Positions 54,994-64,000 of a DNA stretch of 64,000 nucleotides are shown in pieces. The notes beneath the pieces were generated by a model, which did not search any database, was not told the DNA's origin, and saw nothing but the letters and a program-made list of their open reading frames with translations. Within the stretch, counting starts at the first letter, position 1. Each line of letters begins with the position of its first letter. This DNA is from Cladosporium sp. IMV 00045. Taxonomy: Eukaryota > Ascomycota > Dothideomycetes > Cladosporiales > Cladosporiaceae. Made by a program: the position numbers and the translations under genes. The DNA lies in the NCBI GenBank assembly GCA_001931905.2, contig MSJI02000949.1, positions 24,119 to 88,118 of the forward strand. The letters run 5' to 3'.

Positions 54994-55801
54994 ATGCATC
55001 TTGGACTAGAGAACAAGGTCGTCCTCGTGACTGTAAGCCTTCTCATATTTCACATCTCTCTACGTACATACTAATGCAGACATATACAAGGGTGGCACGA
55101 AGGGCATTGGAAAAGCCATCGTCCGATCCTTCCTGAACGAAGGAGCAATCGTGCATTTCTGCTCCCGCACCGAAGCAGACCTGACAACAGCCCACACATC
55201 CAACCGCGCCTTCGGTTCCGCCGTCGACGTCTCTCAACCCTCACAAGTCAACAGCTGGGTGGAAAAATGCGCCTCCCACAGCGGTAGCATCGATGTGATT
55301 GTCGCCAACGTCAGCGCCCTTGTGATGGGCGACGAAGGCTCAGACTGGAGCAAAGCCTTCCAAACCGACCTGATGGGCACACACTCTCTGGTGAACGCCG
55401 CACTTCCCCACCTCCTCAAATCAAAAGGAAACATCGTCACCATCGCCTCCGTCTCCGGCCGCATTATCGACTTCTCCGCCGGCCCGGGACCCTACGGCGC
55501 GATGAAAGCGGCTCTCATCCACTACACGTCTCAGCTCTCGCACAAATACGCGCCGCAGGGCGTGCGGGCCAACACCGTCTCGCCGGGCAACATATACATC
55601 GAAGACGGGGTTTGGGGAAACATCGAGCGAACCATGCCGGAGTTTTTCAGCAAGCAGTTGGCCGATAATCCCCTGGGCAGGATGGGCAAGGCGGAGGAGG
55701 TGGCGGATGTTGTGGTTTTTCTGGCGAGTGGGAAGGCGGCGTTTGTTACGGGGGCGAATATGACTGTTGATGGGGCTTTGGCTACTGGTATTCAGTTTTG
55801 A
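54994..55801 (+). CDS. Short-chain dehydrogenase/reductase (beta-ketoacyl reductase-like)
   Basis: Two exons, 54994-55032 and 55091-55801, with a 58 bp intron, giving about 249 residues. The cofactor motif TGGTKGIG (residues 13-20) is assembled across the splice junction. The catalytic Ser is in IASVSG, and YGAMK provides the YxxxK pair. C-terminal RANTVSPGNIY and FVTGANMTVDGALATGIQF are typical of FabG-like SDRs. The usual NNAG is replaced by ANVSA, so the Asn is kept one position differently. Substrate unknown. It is not closely related to the dehydrogenase at 43.9/47.1 kb. Confidence 0.87.
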
Positions 55802-56765
55802 GGTGTGTGCCTGGGCTGTTGTTGTACGTTTGGAACTGGCTGCCGTTCTTCTCAATCCGTGCCGCTGTTGGGGTCTTATGACATGGAGTCCTAGGGCGTA
55901 GTAATGTGTCTGAAACGCAGTCGAGGTGACATCGCGTATCGACGGTGCTCACTCAACATATTGATACGACAATTCAACAATGATGAGCGCAAGAGAAATA
56001 CGACAATATGTGGGATGTGACATCTTCGAACATGAATGCACTGAAGTCGGTGCCGAACATGAAAGAATACCAGTGACGTCGCTGCCAACATTTCCTTGCA
56101 CTAGATGATGCGTTTTCCCAATGAAGCAAAATGAGCGGTAGGGCAGAGCCGGTCGTTACGAGAGCCAAGCCTATCTTTACACCGAGTTAAAGGAAAGTGA
56201 TGTAGTATCGTGGAGCACGAGCGAGCGATCTAGTGTGAGTCGTGCTTCTAAAAATTGCTTTCCCACCTCGGTTCGTCGAGTGTCCGCCCGAGAGTTTGGT
56301 CGACTTGCAGCAGCAGCGAAGAACGACCGTGCCGTCTTCAACGCCTTGATCTCATGGAATGCAAGGCGATCTTCCGGTCCGTTGCAGATCCTCCAATGAG
56401 ACACAATCGCGGGAGGTATCATCTTGCCGAGGCACACGTATTGATCGATCAGTTTTGCAGTGCGACAAATAAAGAAACACACTTGCAGTCGTCTATAGCA
56501 TTGGGATGCATCTTTGGCTTCGACTTCTCAAGCCACAGCCGTGCCGGACCGGTCTCCACCGCTCGCTTAGCTATTCCAACACGAAAGTTACTGCTCCATT
56601 TCAGAGGGAGACGGAACGTAATCTACGGATACGGTTTCGCCTGCCATATGTAACGTCTTCTGGTATATAAGAATACTTGCGTTTGCCTTTGAGCTCTTAT
56701 AGCAACACCATCTCATCAATACAGCCTCATCACCGCAACCCAACCAACAATCCAAACCTTTCACA
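55802..56765. other. Intergenic region with a possible minus-strand exon
   Basis: About 960 bp. On the minus strand, 56177-56482 is open and protein-like (LIDQYVCLGKMIPPAIVSHW, GPEDRLAFHEIKALKTARSF), but I could not find a convincing start or upstream exon. Plus-strand frame 56255-56653 overlaps it and looks less protein-like. Neither is called as a gene. Confidence 0.35.
56664..56671 (+). promoter_or_regulatory. TATA box of the secreted-protein gene
   Basis: TATATAAG lies about 102 bp upstream of the ATG at 56766, followed by an A/C-rich leader. Confidence 0.6.
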
Positions 56766-57383
56766 ATGCTCTTCTCCGCCGCCGCCCTCATGCTCAGCTC
56801 CGTCTGCAGCGCCGCCGTCCTGCCCCGCGAGACCACCAGCTCCGAGCCCGTGGCATCCAAGAAGTTCATAGCCCACTCCAAGCCCAAGGGCGCCGAGAAC
56901 TTCGACGACTCCCTCGGCTACCTCTTCAACGAGTACTCGTACGGCGGGGGCTACAGCGCCACGCTGCACACTGACAAGGCCGATGCTCTGCCCGGCGTCA
57001 TCTCCGACGTCAACGACCCCGAGCACGCCACGCTTGACTTCCCCAACGGCGACTTCGACATGGGCTTCAAGCTGTACGATCTGAGCGAGCAGTACCCCAA
57101 CTCTCTCGCGCAGATCTTCAGCGGCCAGGACGGCACCCCTGGTATGACCATTGAGGACGGTCTGCTGAAGTGGACTTCTCCCAACGACAACCGTCCCATC
57201 AGCTGGTTCGGTAAGTTATCATGACATGAGCGTCATTCTGGTGGAAGGTTGCTGACTTTTTCCATAGCTTGCGAGAACTGGGCTCTCCGCTGGGGTCCTG
57301 CCACCGCCCTTTTCTACAAGTGGGAGAACTCTACCACCACTGAGGGCTGTGTCGATATCGACCTTGTCGTTGAGTACGTGTAA
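56766..57383 (+). CDS. Secreted protein of unknown function
   Basis: Two exons, 56766-57210 and 57268-57383, with a 57 bp intron, giving about 186 residues. An N-terminal signal peptide (LFSAAALMLSSVCSAAVLP) is followed by a possible dibasic-free propeptide. The mature part is Gly/Tyr/Asp-rich (SLGYLFNEYSYGGGYSAT, DVNDPEHATLDFPNGDFDMG). The C-terminal block ISWFACENWALRWGPATALF ending GCVDIDLVVEYV has two cysteines that could pair. This W-x-x-C ... C-xx-(I/V)-x-L ending is seen in many small fungal secreted proteins of unknown role. The gene has a strong TATA box and a GC-rich coding bias, suggesting high expression. Confidence 0.75.
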
Positions 57384-57589
57384 GCGTGCTGTATGCCTTC
57401 TCATGGCGTGCTGGAGATTTGGTGCGGTCCTGTAATTGCCATGGCCGTATCAAGTTCGGATGGTGAGAGAAGGATGGCCGACATCATTGCGGCATATGCT
57501 CTCTCATGATGATTGCACTTTAAGACATGATCAAGTCTGTACATATAGAAGATAGATAACGAAATCAATGATGTGGCGTGGTCGGGTCC

Positions 57590-58254
57590 TCAAGGCTTGT
57601 CCTGACCTTCTTCGATCCATGCTTCAAATACCAGGTCTCCAGCTTTCATTTTCCGCAGAGGCGTGGTCTTGACTGTGGGATGGTCTTCATTTCCATTTTC
57701 GAGCGTAGGCTGCGCGGGCATCCAAGGCTGAGGGTGGCTGACAGGAGCGTCTCCGTCCGGTTTGAGATCGATTGCAATGGTGAAGGTGCATCCGCCAGGG
57801 AGGGGGTTGAGCGCAGATTCACAGTTTGAGATCTTGCTCATGATCGCTCGAAATTGCTCTTCCATGTCGATGACAGGTAGGACTGGCACGTTTTCTCCGT
57901 CCGTGTCGTTCTTTCAAGTGGCGTGTCCAGATCTGCAGCAGGCACGGCGGGGAAGCGCGAGGCGTCGAACACAAATCGTTCCATGGGTTTGTTGTCTTTG
58001 CTGAATATCACTATTGCCACGTTGGCTACGGTGCCTTTGTGTAGTTCGGTTTCGACAGCGGCGATCGCGTCGTTCATCCATTCGCATACTTTCGGGTGGC
58101 GGCTTTGTCGGACTGGGTGGTTGTATCTCTTCGCTGTGAGAAAAGACGTTTTGGGGTATATTGAGCGTTCGTAGAGGATCGTGTGTGTTGCAACGGTGAG
58201 GAAGTCGGTGAAGGCTGCTACCAGCGTTCTAAAAGTCGGCGTGTCGTTGGCCAT
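57590..58254 (-). CDS. REV7: HORMA-domain protein Rev7/MAD2B, with a frameshift
   Basis: The first part (57.9-58.25 kb) encodes MANDTPTFRTLVAAFTDFLT, YERSIYP, HPKVCEWMNDAIAAVE and PMERFVFDASRFP, a HORMA domain of the Rev7/MAD2B type. The second part (57590 to about 57912), in another frame, encodes LPVIDMEEQFRAIMSKIS, LPGGCTFTIAIDL and HPQPWMPAQP, which complete the same domain. There is no GT..AG pair between them. One missing base near 57911-57916 (within CTTGAAAGAAC on the minus strand) would join them at ..PLER-NDTDGENVPVLP... Rev7 is the accessory subunit of DNA polymerase zeta in translesion synthesis. Either a pseudogene or a base-calling error. Confidence 0.75.
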
Positions 58255-58841
58255 GTTGATGCTGAGTTGGTTCCGCGTAGGAGCTGTATAGTCCGGTGAT
58301 CGCGTCTGATTAGTCTTCGGTTATGGCATGGCATCTATCTGATTGCAGACATCGTGCTGACAGGCTTCACTGAGTTTGAATACTGATTGGTGCGATTATC
58401 TTGCACATCACATGTTCACGTGGCAAGAGTGGCTGTGAAGTTGAAGATTGCTGGATGCCTCAGGCTCTCGAGGAGTGTCTCGTCTCTTGAGGGTTCACGA
58501 GCGCGACCCTGCGATAGAGCGTACCAATTTTTGCAACACTCACTCTGCTGCAGTCGCCCAAAAGCTTACTCAGTATTTAGTAACGACTACTCTGGCAGAT
58601 TTGAGGATAGCGTGCTCTTTCTTTCTGTGTCGCGCATCTATCTTGCTGGTCGCCAAGAACTCCGGCGACAAAGACGTGATCCTGCCAGCAACGAAATTTG
58701 AGGACTGACTGCAACGGCCGGAACTCGTCATAGACGAACATCTCAACGACCTTCCGAACAGCATTCCTTGAGGCAACTGTTGTATGTTGCACGTTCTACT
58801 GTAGCGGGCACTAGCAGCTTAGCCAAACCCGACCCCGAAAG
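58255..58841. other. Divergent promoter region of REV7 and KAP114
   Basis: About 590 bp between divergent starts. No gene seen. Confidence 0.5.
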
Positions 58842-61800
58842 ATGGAGGAGCAGCTAGTGCGGTTGCTTACCGAAACGCAGTCTCCCAGCGAAGGACCCAG
58901 GAAGAACGCAGAATGGCAGCTTAAGCAGCAGTATGGCAACCCGGACTTCCCCATCGGCTTGGTGTCGATCGGCCAGCATGCCGATGTGCCCCTTCAGGTT
59001 CGCCAGAGCGCCCTGCTCTACCTGAAGACGTTCGTTCTGGCATGTTGGTCACCCCAGTTTGAGGACTTCAACGGCCATCTCTACGCGGATGATGCAAAGA
59101 AATCCCAAATCCGTCAGGCGTTGTTGGATATCGCGCTGAGCGGGCGTGATGAGCGGAAGATCAAAAGCGCGGCGAGCTTGGTCGTCAGCAAGATCGCCAC
59201 CGTCGATTTTCCGGATGAGTGGCCAGACCTCCTGCCGACTGTCTTGAACGTCGTCTCTACCGGCTCAGACGGCCAGCTTCACGGTGCTCTCAAAGTCCTG
59301 AACGAGCTTGTCGACGACTGTTTCAACGAAGATCAGTTCTTCACGGTTGCTCGTGATCTCGTCAGAGCAGTCTACGATGTTGCGGTGGCCGAGCAAAGGA
59401 AGCCTATCTTGCGAGCGCTCGCGGTATCTGTCTTCAGATCCACTTTCGACACTCTGGAAATGGTGATGGAAGATCACAAGGCCGCTGTCAAGGCGTTCGC
59501 AGAAGAGACTCTTAGTGGCTGGATTCCGTTCTTCCTGACGATGCTCAAAACTCCACTTCCACCTGCTCCGCCTCAGGAGGCTGAGCTTGCAGACGCCGGT
59601 GTGCCAGAGACTTACAGAGGTGTTGTAGCCCTCAAGCTGCAGGTTGTCAAAGTTCTCATGCGGATACGAAACATCTTCCCTTCTACCCTCTCGCCCCAAA
59701 GCCCTGAGCTCTTCTCTGCGACCTGGAGCGAGCTCTCATCCTTGCAAGGTCAATACCATCAGATGTACATTGAAGAGGATCGTCAAGGTCGCCTCGAAGA
59801 TGCAGACGGCTTGCCATACACTCTTGACTTCCTCGTCCTGGAGGAACTCGATTTTATGCAAGCTTGCCTCCGCGCACCGCCTGTCCGCAAGCAACTTGAG
59901 CAGCAGCTTCAAAATCAGAACAACTGGGTTACTGAGGTCATGAAAGTCGCAGTGGCGTATGCTCAGATCACATACGAAGAAGAAGGCCTGTGGGACATTG
60001 ATGTGAACATCTTCCTCTCGGAGGAGGCTAATGTGACAGCAAACTACACGCCCCGTAGCGCTTGCGGCGACCTGATCATCAAGCTCGGCGAATGGCTCAA
60101 TGCAGCTACTGTGGAAGGGCTGCTCTCATACACCAGACAGCTTTACATGGAGAACGTCAGCTGGAAAGCCAAGGAGGCGTCGCTCTATCTTCTAAACCAG
60201 CTTTTGAGCGACTTTCAAGATGTTGAAAAGAGCATTGGTCCAGAGTCTGCCAATGGATACGTTGATTTCATCAAACACGCCCTCCAAGAGGAAGAGGCCT
60301 TCCTCCGCGCTCGTGGATACCTGGTCGCAGGAAGTCTCACACGAACATCTGGCGACGCACTCATGCCCGTTGCCACTTCTTTCATGGAGGCATCTCTGCA
60401 GGCTATCTCTCACGACTCTTCCGAGGTCGTCAAGGTCTCATGCATTCGCGCCTTGCAATATTACCTTGCCGCATTGCCGCCTTCCAACACTCTTCCGCTG
60501 CAGCCTGCTATTATCGCTGCTCTCAACGATTTCCTCACAACACAAGACCTTGATGAGCTTACAGACAGTGATGACCTTCTCATCACAGTCATCGAGACCC
60601 TGAGAGACGCTATGTTGCTCGATACTCGCACTTGCCTTACAGGTGGTGGCATTGATCTGCTGTTCACAGTTGCAAGCCAGGGTGCGAGCAACTTCCAGAT
60701 TGCCCTTCTCATCACGGAGACATTCGAGGAAATTGCGAGCACCATCTCAGCGACCGGTCATGAAGAATTTGCTCAGCTTTCCGCCAAGGTCTTGCCTTCG
60801 CTCATGGGCGCATTCGATGTGGCTACCCTGACTGAGGAGAATGCGTTGGCAAACCTTGCCGCTGAGCTACTGTCTGTCCTGGCAGCGGAGGGCACCACGC
60901 CCTTGCCTCCTAACTTTATCGCAACATCCATGCCTCGCCTCAACAGACTGCTCCTTGGGTCTCAAGACGAGGAGCTCCTCAAGTCAGCCACTGCTGCTGT
61001 GAAGAACATGCTCATTCACGATGCGGAGCAGATGTTCTCCTGGCAGGACGAGGCTGGAAAGGGAGGTCTTGAAGTGGTGCTGATCATCATTGATCGCCTG
61101 CTCAACCCTGCCGTCGACGACAACGGCGCGGCCGAAGTTGGTGGTCTGGCTGCTGAGGTTGTCGAGAAAGCGGGCGGCGAGAAACTCGGTCCCTACCTGG
61201 TGCAACTGCTGAATGCTGTGGCAGTTCGCCTGAGCACGGCGACTCAAGCCCATCTGATTCAGAGTTTGATCCTCGTGTTTGCACGCCTGTCTCTCATTTC
61301 GGCACATGAAGTCGTTGGCTTCCTGGCGGACGTCCAAATCGGCGAGCAGAGCGGTCTGCAAGTCGTCATGAGCAAATGGTTGGAGAACTCGATCAATTTC
61401 GCTGGATATGACGAGATCAGGCAAAAGTAAGTGACTAAAGTCCAAGAGCAAAATTGCAAGACATGCTAACAAGCTAAAGCGTGATCGCACTCTCCAAACT
61501 CTACGATCTTCAAGACCCTCGTCTCGCCAGCGTACAAGTGAAGGGCGATCTCATCGTCCCCCAATCCGACCGGATCATGACCAGATCGCGCGCACGAGCC
61601 CAGCCGGACCAGTACACCACCGTCCCCGCCCAGCTAAAAATCATCAAGGTCCTCGTGGGCGAGCTCCTCTCAGCCTCTGGCCCGCGAACCCTCGACGCCG
61701 GCGCAGCAGCCGACTTCGACGACGACGAAAGCGACGACGGCGAGTGGGAGGACGACCCGAACGACTTCCTCGACCTCGGCTCCGGCATGACCAAGTCGCA

Positions 61801-61972
61801 GCTCATGGCGTTGGGAGCGGAGGACAGCGCGGCGGCGAGGGCGAGGGACGACGAGACGCAGACCTACCTGCTCGATTTCTTCCGCGTCAAGGGCTCGAGC
61901 GCGGAGTTTGGCGAGATTTTCGGCTCGCTTACGCCGGAGGAGCAGGAGAAGTTGAGGACGATGGGGCCGTGA
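58842..61972 (+). CDS. KAP114: Importin beta-family nuclear import receptor, Kap114/importin-9
   Basis: Two exons, 58842-61426 and 61480-61972, with a 53 bp intron, giving about 1025 residues, close to yeast Kap114. The importin-beta N-terminal domain spans ~20-100 (RKNAEWQLKQQYGNPDFPIG, QVRQSALLYLKTFV), followed by HEAT-repeat helices throughout (for example FPDEWPDLLPTVLNVV and IIKLGEWLNAATVEGLLSY). Near the C-terminus is a very acidic loop (DFDDDESDDGEWEDDPNDFL), as in this subfamily. Kap114 imports TATA-binding protein and histones H2A-H2B through the pore in a Ran-dependent way. Confidence 0.88.
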
Positions 61973-62857
61973 GTGGGCTTTTCTTTGAAGTTTTATTGAT
62001 TTGACGAACATTGGGATGGGCGGGACATGGCATGGCATGGCAGGACAGGATATTAAGTAGCACGGGTAGGTGTATATGGGATAGGGTACCTACATGTGGG
62101 TACCTCGAGGAGAATCGCATGCGGTGGTACGGCGTGCTTACTTGCCAGCCACATGGATAAGGCAATAATCAAATCAGTTCACGTGGCAAGCATGCATAGA
62201 AGCTCACCTGCGTCGACGTGATGGAGATGCTCCATGCATATGGTTCTTCTAGAAGCCTTGGACGTTTGTCAGATAGTCACCTATAATTATCTCATAGGTA
62301 CGTCGACATATGTACGTTGAATGATCGCGTGGCAGAGCGGCAACGGCTCCCAAGCCATCCCCGCTCTATTTTCCCCGCCAATGTCATCACCGTGCGGGTT
62401 TAGCAGCAAGTCGGAGAGGAGAGCGGGTTGAGAGTGATGATATTGGCGGACTTTGGCTTGCCGGCAGCAGGCGAAGCATCTCTTGATTCCCAGCCCTTCT
62501 CTGAGCTCTCTCTCCCCTTGCCCTGGTCTGCTTGGTCCTTGGTCGCGCGCGCATTTGATTGCTCGCGGTCTCGTCTTGTCTCGTCTTGTCTGTCTCAACC
62601 CTCAAACTCTCCTTTTGTAGCTACTCGCTGTCACTTTCTTCACACCTGCCGACGCCTTCACTTCCACCCACGGTTGGCGATCTGCCACATCCACTATTCC
62701 CTACGTACCCTCGCGCATTGACACACTCCAGCATTGACCTTCTGTCCCTGCTGCTGTTTGTTCAGCACGGTACCACCACCCGATCGTTCGGATCGCGCAC
62801 CTTCATCAACCTCACATGCCACTGCGACGTCCCTAACGAGCTCTGACCCGCGACTTG
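61973..62857. other. Intergenic region between KAP114 and the WDR48-like gene
   Basis: About 885 bp. It contains GGCATGG repeats (62026-62042), a TCGTCTTGTC repeat (62571-62590) and a C/T-rich leader before the next start. No gene seen. Confidence 0.5.
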
Positions 62858-64000
62858 ATGGCCCGCAAGGCGAGGCAGAGGATCAGCTATGGTAAGAGGA
62901 ACACCTGAAATCCACCTTCGCATCACTGCGCGCATGCAGGTGTGATGTGATGTGATCGTCGCACCCTGTGCCTGCTCACCATGCACCTGGCTGACACGGC
63001 GCAGTCCTGCCTCTCGCCAACCAGAAAGGTGGGCATAGACTAGGCGTCAACGGCCTCGTTGTCGACTCGAACAACTCTACACTGTACGTATACCAACCAC
63101 CACCAAGTTCTCTCCAATCTGCATGGCAAGCAGTGTTGACAGCGGCACAGATACTCCGGCGGCCGAGACGGCGTCATCTGCGCCTGGGACCTCGGACTCG
63201 ACCTCAACAACTCCACCGAACCGCCTTCCGATTATAAGCCTCCTCCCACCGCTTTCCGCCAGCAAGTGCAGGCGCATACGCACTGGATCAATGATATCGC
63301 GCTCTGCCAGAACAACCAAGCCTTGCTGTCCGCTTCGTCCGACATTACGGTCAAGTTGTGGCGGCCCGCGGCGACGGACGGAACACCACCGCAATCGATC
63401 GGTCTGCACAGCGACTACGTCAAAACGCTAGCTGTGCCCTCGCCCACCAGTGATTGGGTCGCAAGCGGTGGTCTCGATCGGAAAATCTGTCTATGGGATC
63501 TTAACGGAGCTGGACAAAAGCTGTGCATCAACGTTGGTGAAGACGAGGCTGGAAGCCTGTCCTCCAAGGAGAAGGGGAGCGTGTACGCGCTCGCGGCGAC
63601 GAACAATGTGATCTGCAGCGGAGGGCCTGAGAGCACTGTCAGAGTGTGGGACTCGCGGACGGGCAAGAGGATAACGAAATTGGTCGGCCACACGGACAAC
63701 ATTCGCGACGTGCTGGTCAGCCACGACGGGAGCACCATCTTGACCGCCAGCAGTGACCGCACGGTCAAGGTGTGGAGTACGATCGCTGGTCGTTGCATGT
63801 ACACGCTCACCATGCACGACTCAAGCGTGTGGAGCCTCTTCTCTCAAGACCCGGATTTGAACGTGTTTTACTCGAGCGACAAGAACGGCATGGTGGCCAA
63901 GACCGACACACGAGACACCATCGAGCTCGACGAAGGTCTTTCCGTTGCGCTCTGCCAGGAGCACGAGGGCGTGCACAAGGTCACGGCCGCGGGAGGTTAC
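62858..64000 (+). CDS. WD40-repeat protein WDR48/Bun107-like, 5' part
   Basis: Exons 62858-62891, 63005-63083 and 63151 to the window end, with introns of 113 and 67 bp. It begins [20 protein letters not shown], the typical N-terminus of WDR48 (UAF1)-type proteins. WD blades follow: [35 protein letters not shown] with [63 protein letters not shown] and [12 protein letters not shown]. These proteins activate ubiquitin-specific proteases (Usp1/Usp12 in animals, Ubp9 in fission yeast). The 3' part lies beyond the window. Confidence 0.85.

Overview
The window is nuclear DNA of a filamentous ascomycete. Genes are intron-poor; introns are 49-115 bp with GT..AG ends and CTAAC-like branch sites. The content (Zn2Cys6 regulator, HD-class cAMP phosphodiesterase, ERG28, small secreted proteins, peroxisomal beta-oxidation genes) fits a Dothideomycete. 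Near-identical neighbouring copies that look like two haplotypes suggest a heterozygous or hybrid diploid black yeast (Teratosphaeriaceae, Hortaea-like). That identification is an inference. No plasmid, phage or CRISPR features are seen.

The sequence is three contigs joined by two 20-N gaps (11846-11865 and 46867-46886). At each gap the end of one contig repeats at the start of the next. Bases 1750-11845 recur as 11866-22144, and 43695-46866 recur as 46887-50125. No unique sequence lies at either junction, so the best reading is overlapping allelic contigs placed head to tail, not real tandem duplications. The paired copies serve as an internal conservation test, and I used them to choose starts, confirm introns and reject spurious open frames.

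Layout. 1-11.8 kb (haplotype 1): cAMP phosphodiesterase (-), ERG28 (-), zinc-cluster regulator (-, broken), Tet(X)-like flavin monooxygenase (+, broken) and the tail of a DnaJ gene. 11.9-22.1 kb (haplotype 2): the 5' part of the phosphodiesterase, ERG28, and intact versions of the regulator and monooxygenase. 22-36.9 kb: DnaJ-X chaperone, LisH/WD protein, a divergent pair of acyl-CoA synthetase and acyl-CoA oxidase (both ending in the peroxisomal signal AKL), THO1-like SAP protein, nicotinate phosphoribosyltransferase, SYM1/Mpv17, BolA and an unrecognised conserved-looking protein. 36.9-43.9 kb: a 7 kb stretch without a convincing protein gene, holding simple repeats and a possible unannotated transcript. 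43.9-51.3 kb: two copies of a short-chain dehydrogenase and of a small broken gene, then a PIN-domain RGG protein (NMD4-like). 52.7-64 kb: a frameshifted cysteine-rich secreted peptide, a Qc-SNARE, a second short-chain dehydrogenase, a secreted protein, a frameshifted REV7, importin KAP114 and the start of a WDR48-like protein cut by the window end.

The most interesting system is the divergent regulator-monooxygenase pair. It shares a ~0.5 kb promoter with a conserved CTCGGCCGAG palindrome, carries telomere-type repeats inside an intron, and is intact on one haplotype. On the other haplotype both genes carry nonsense mutations, and the regulator has also lost a zinc-binding cysteine.
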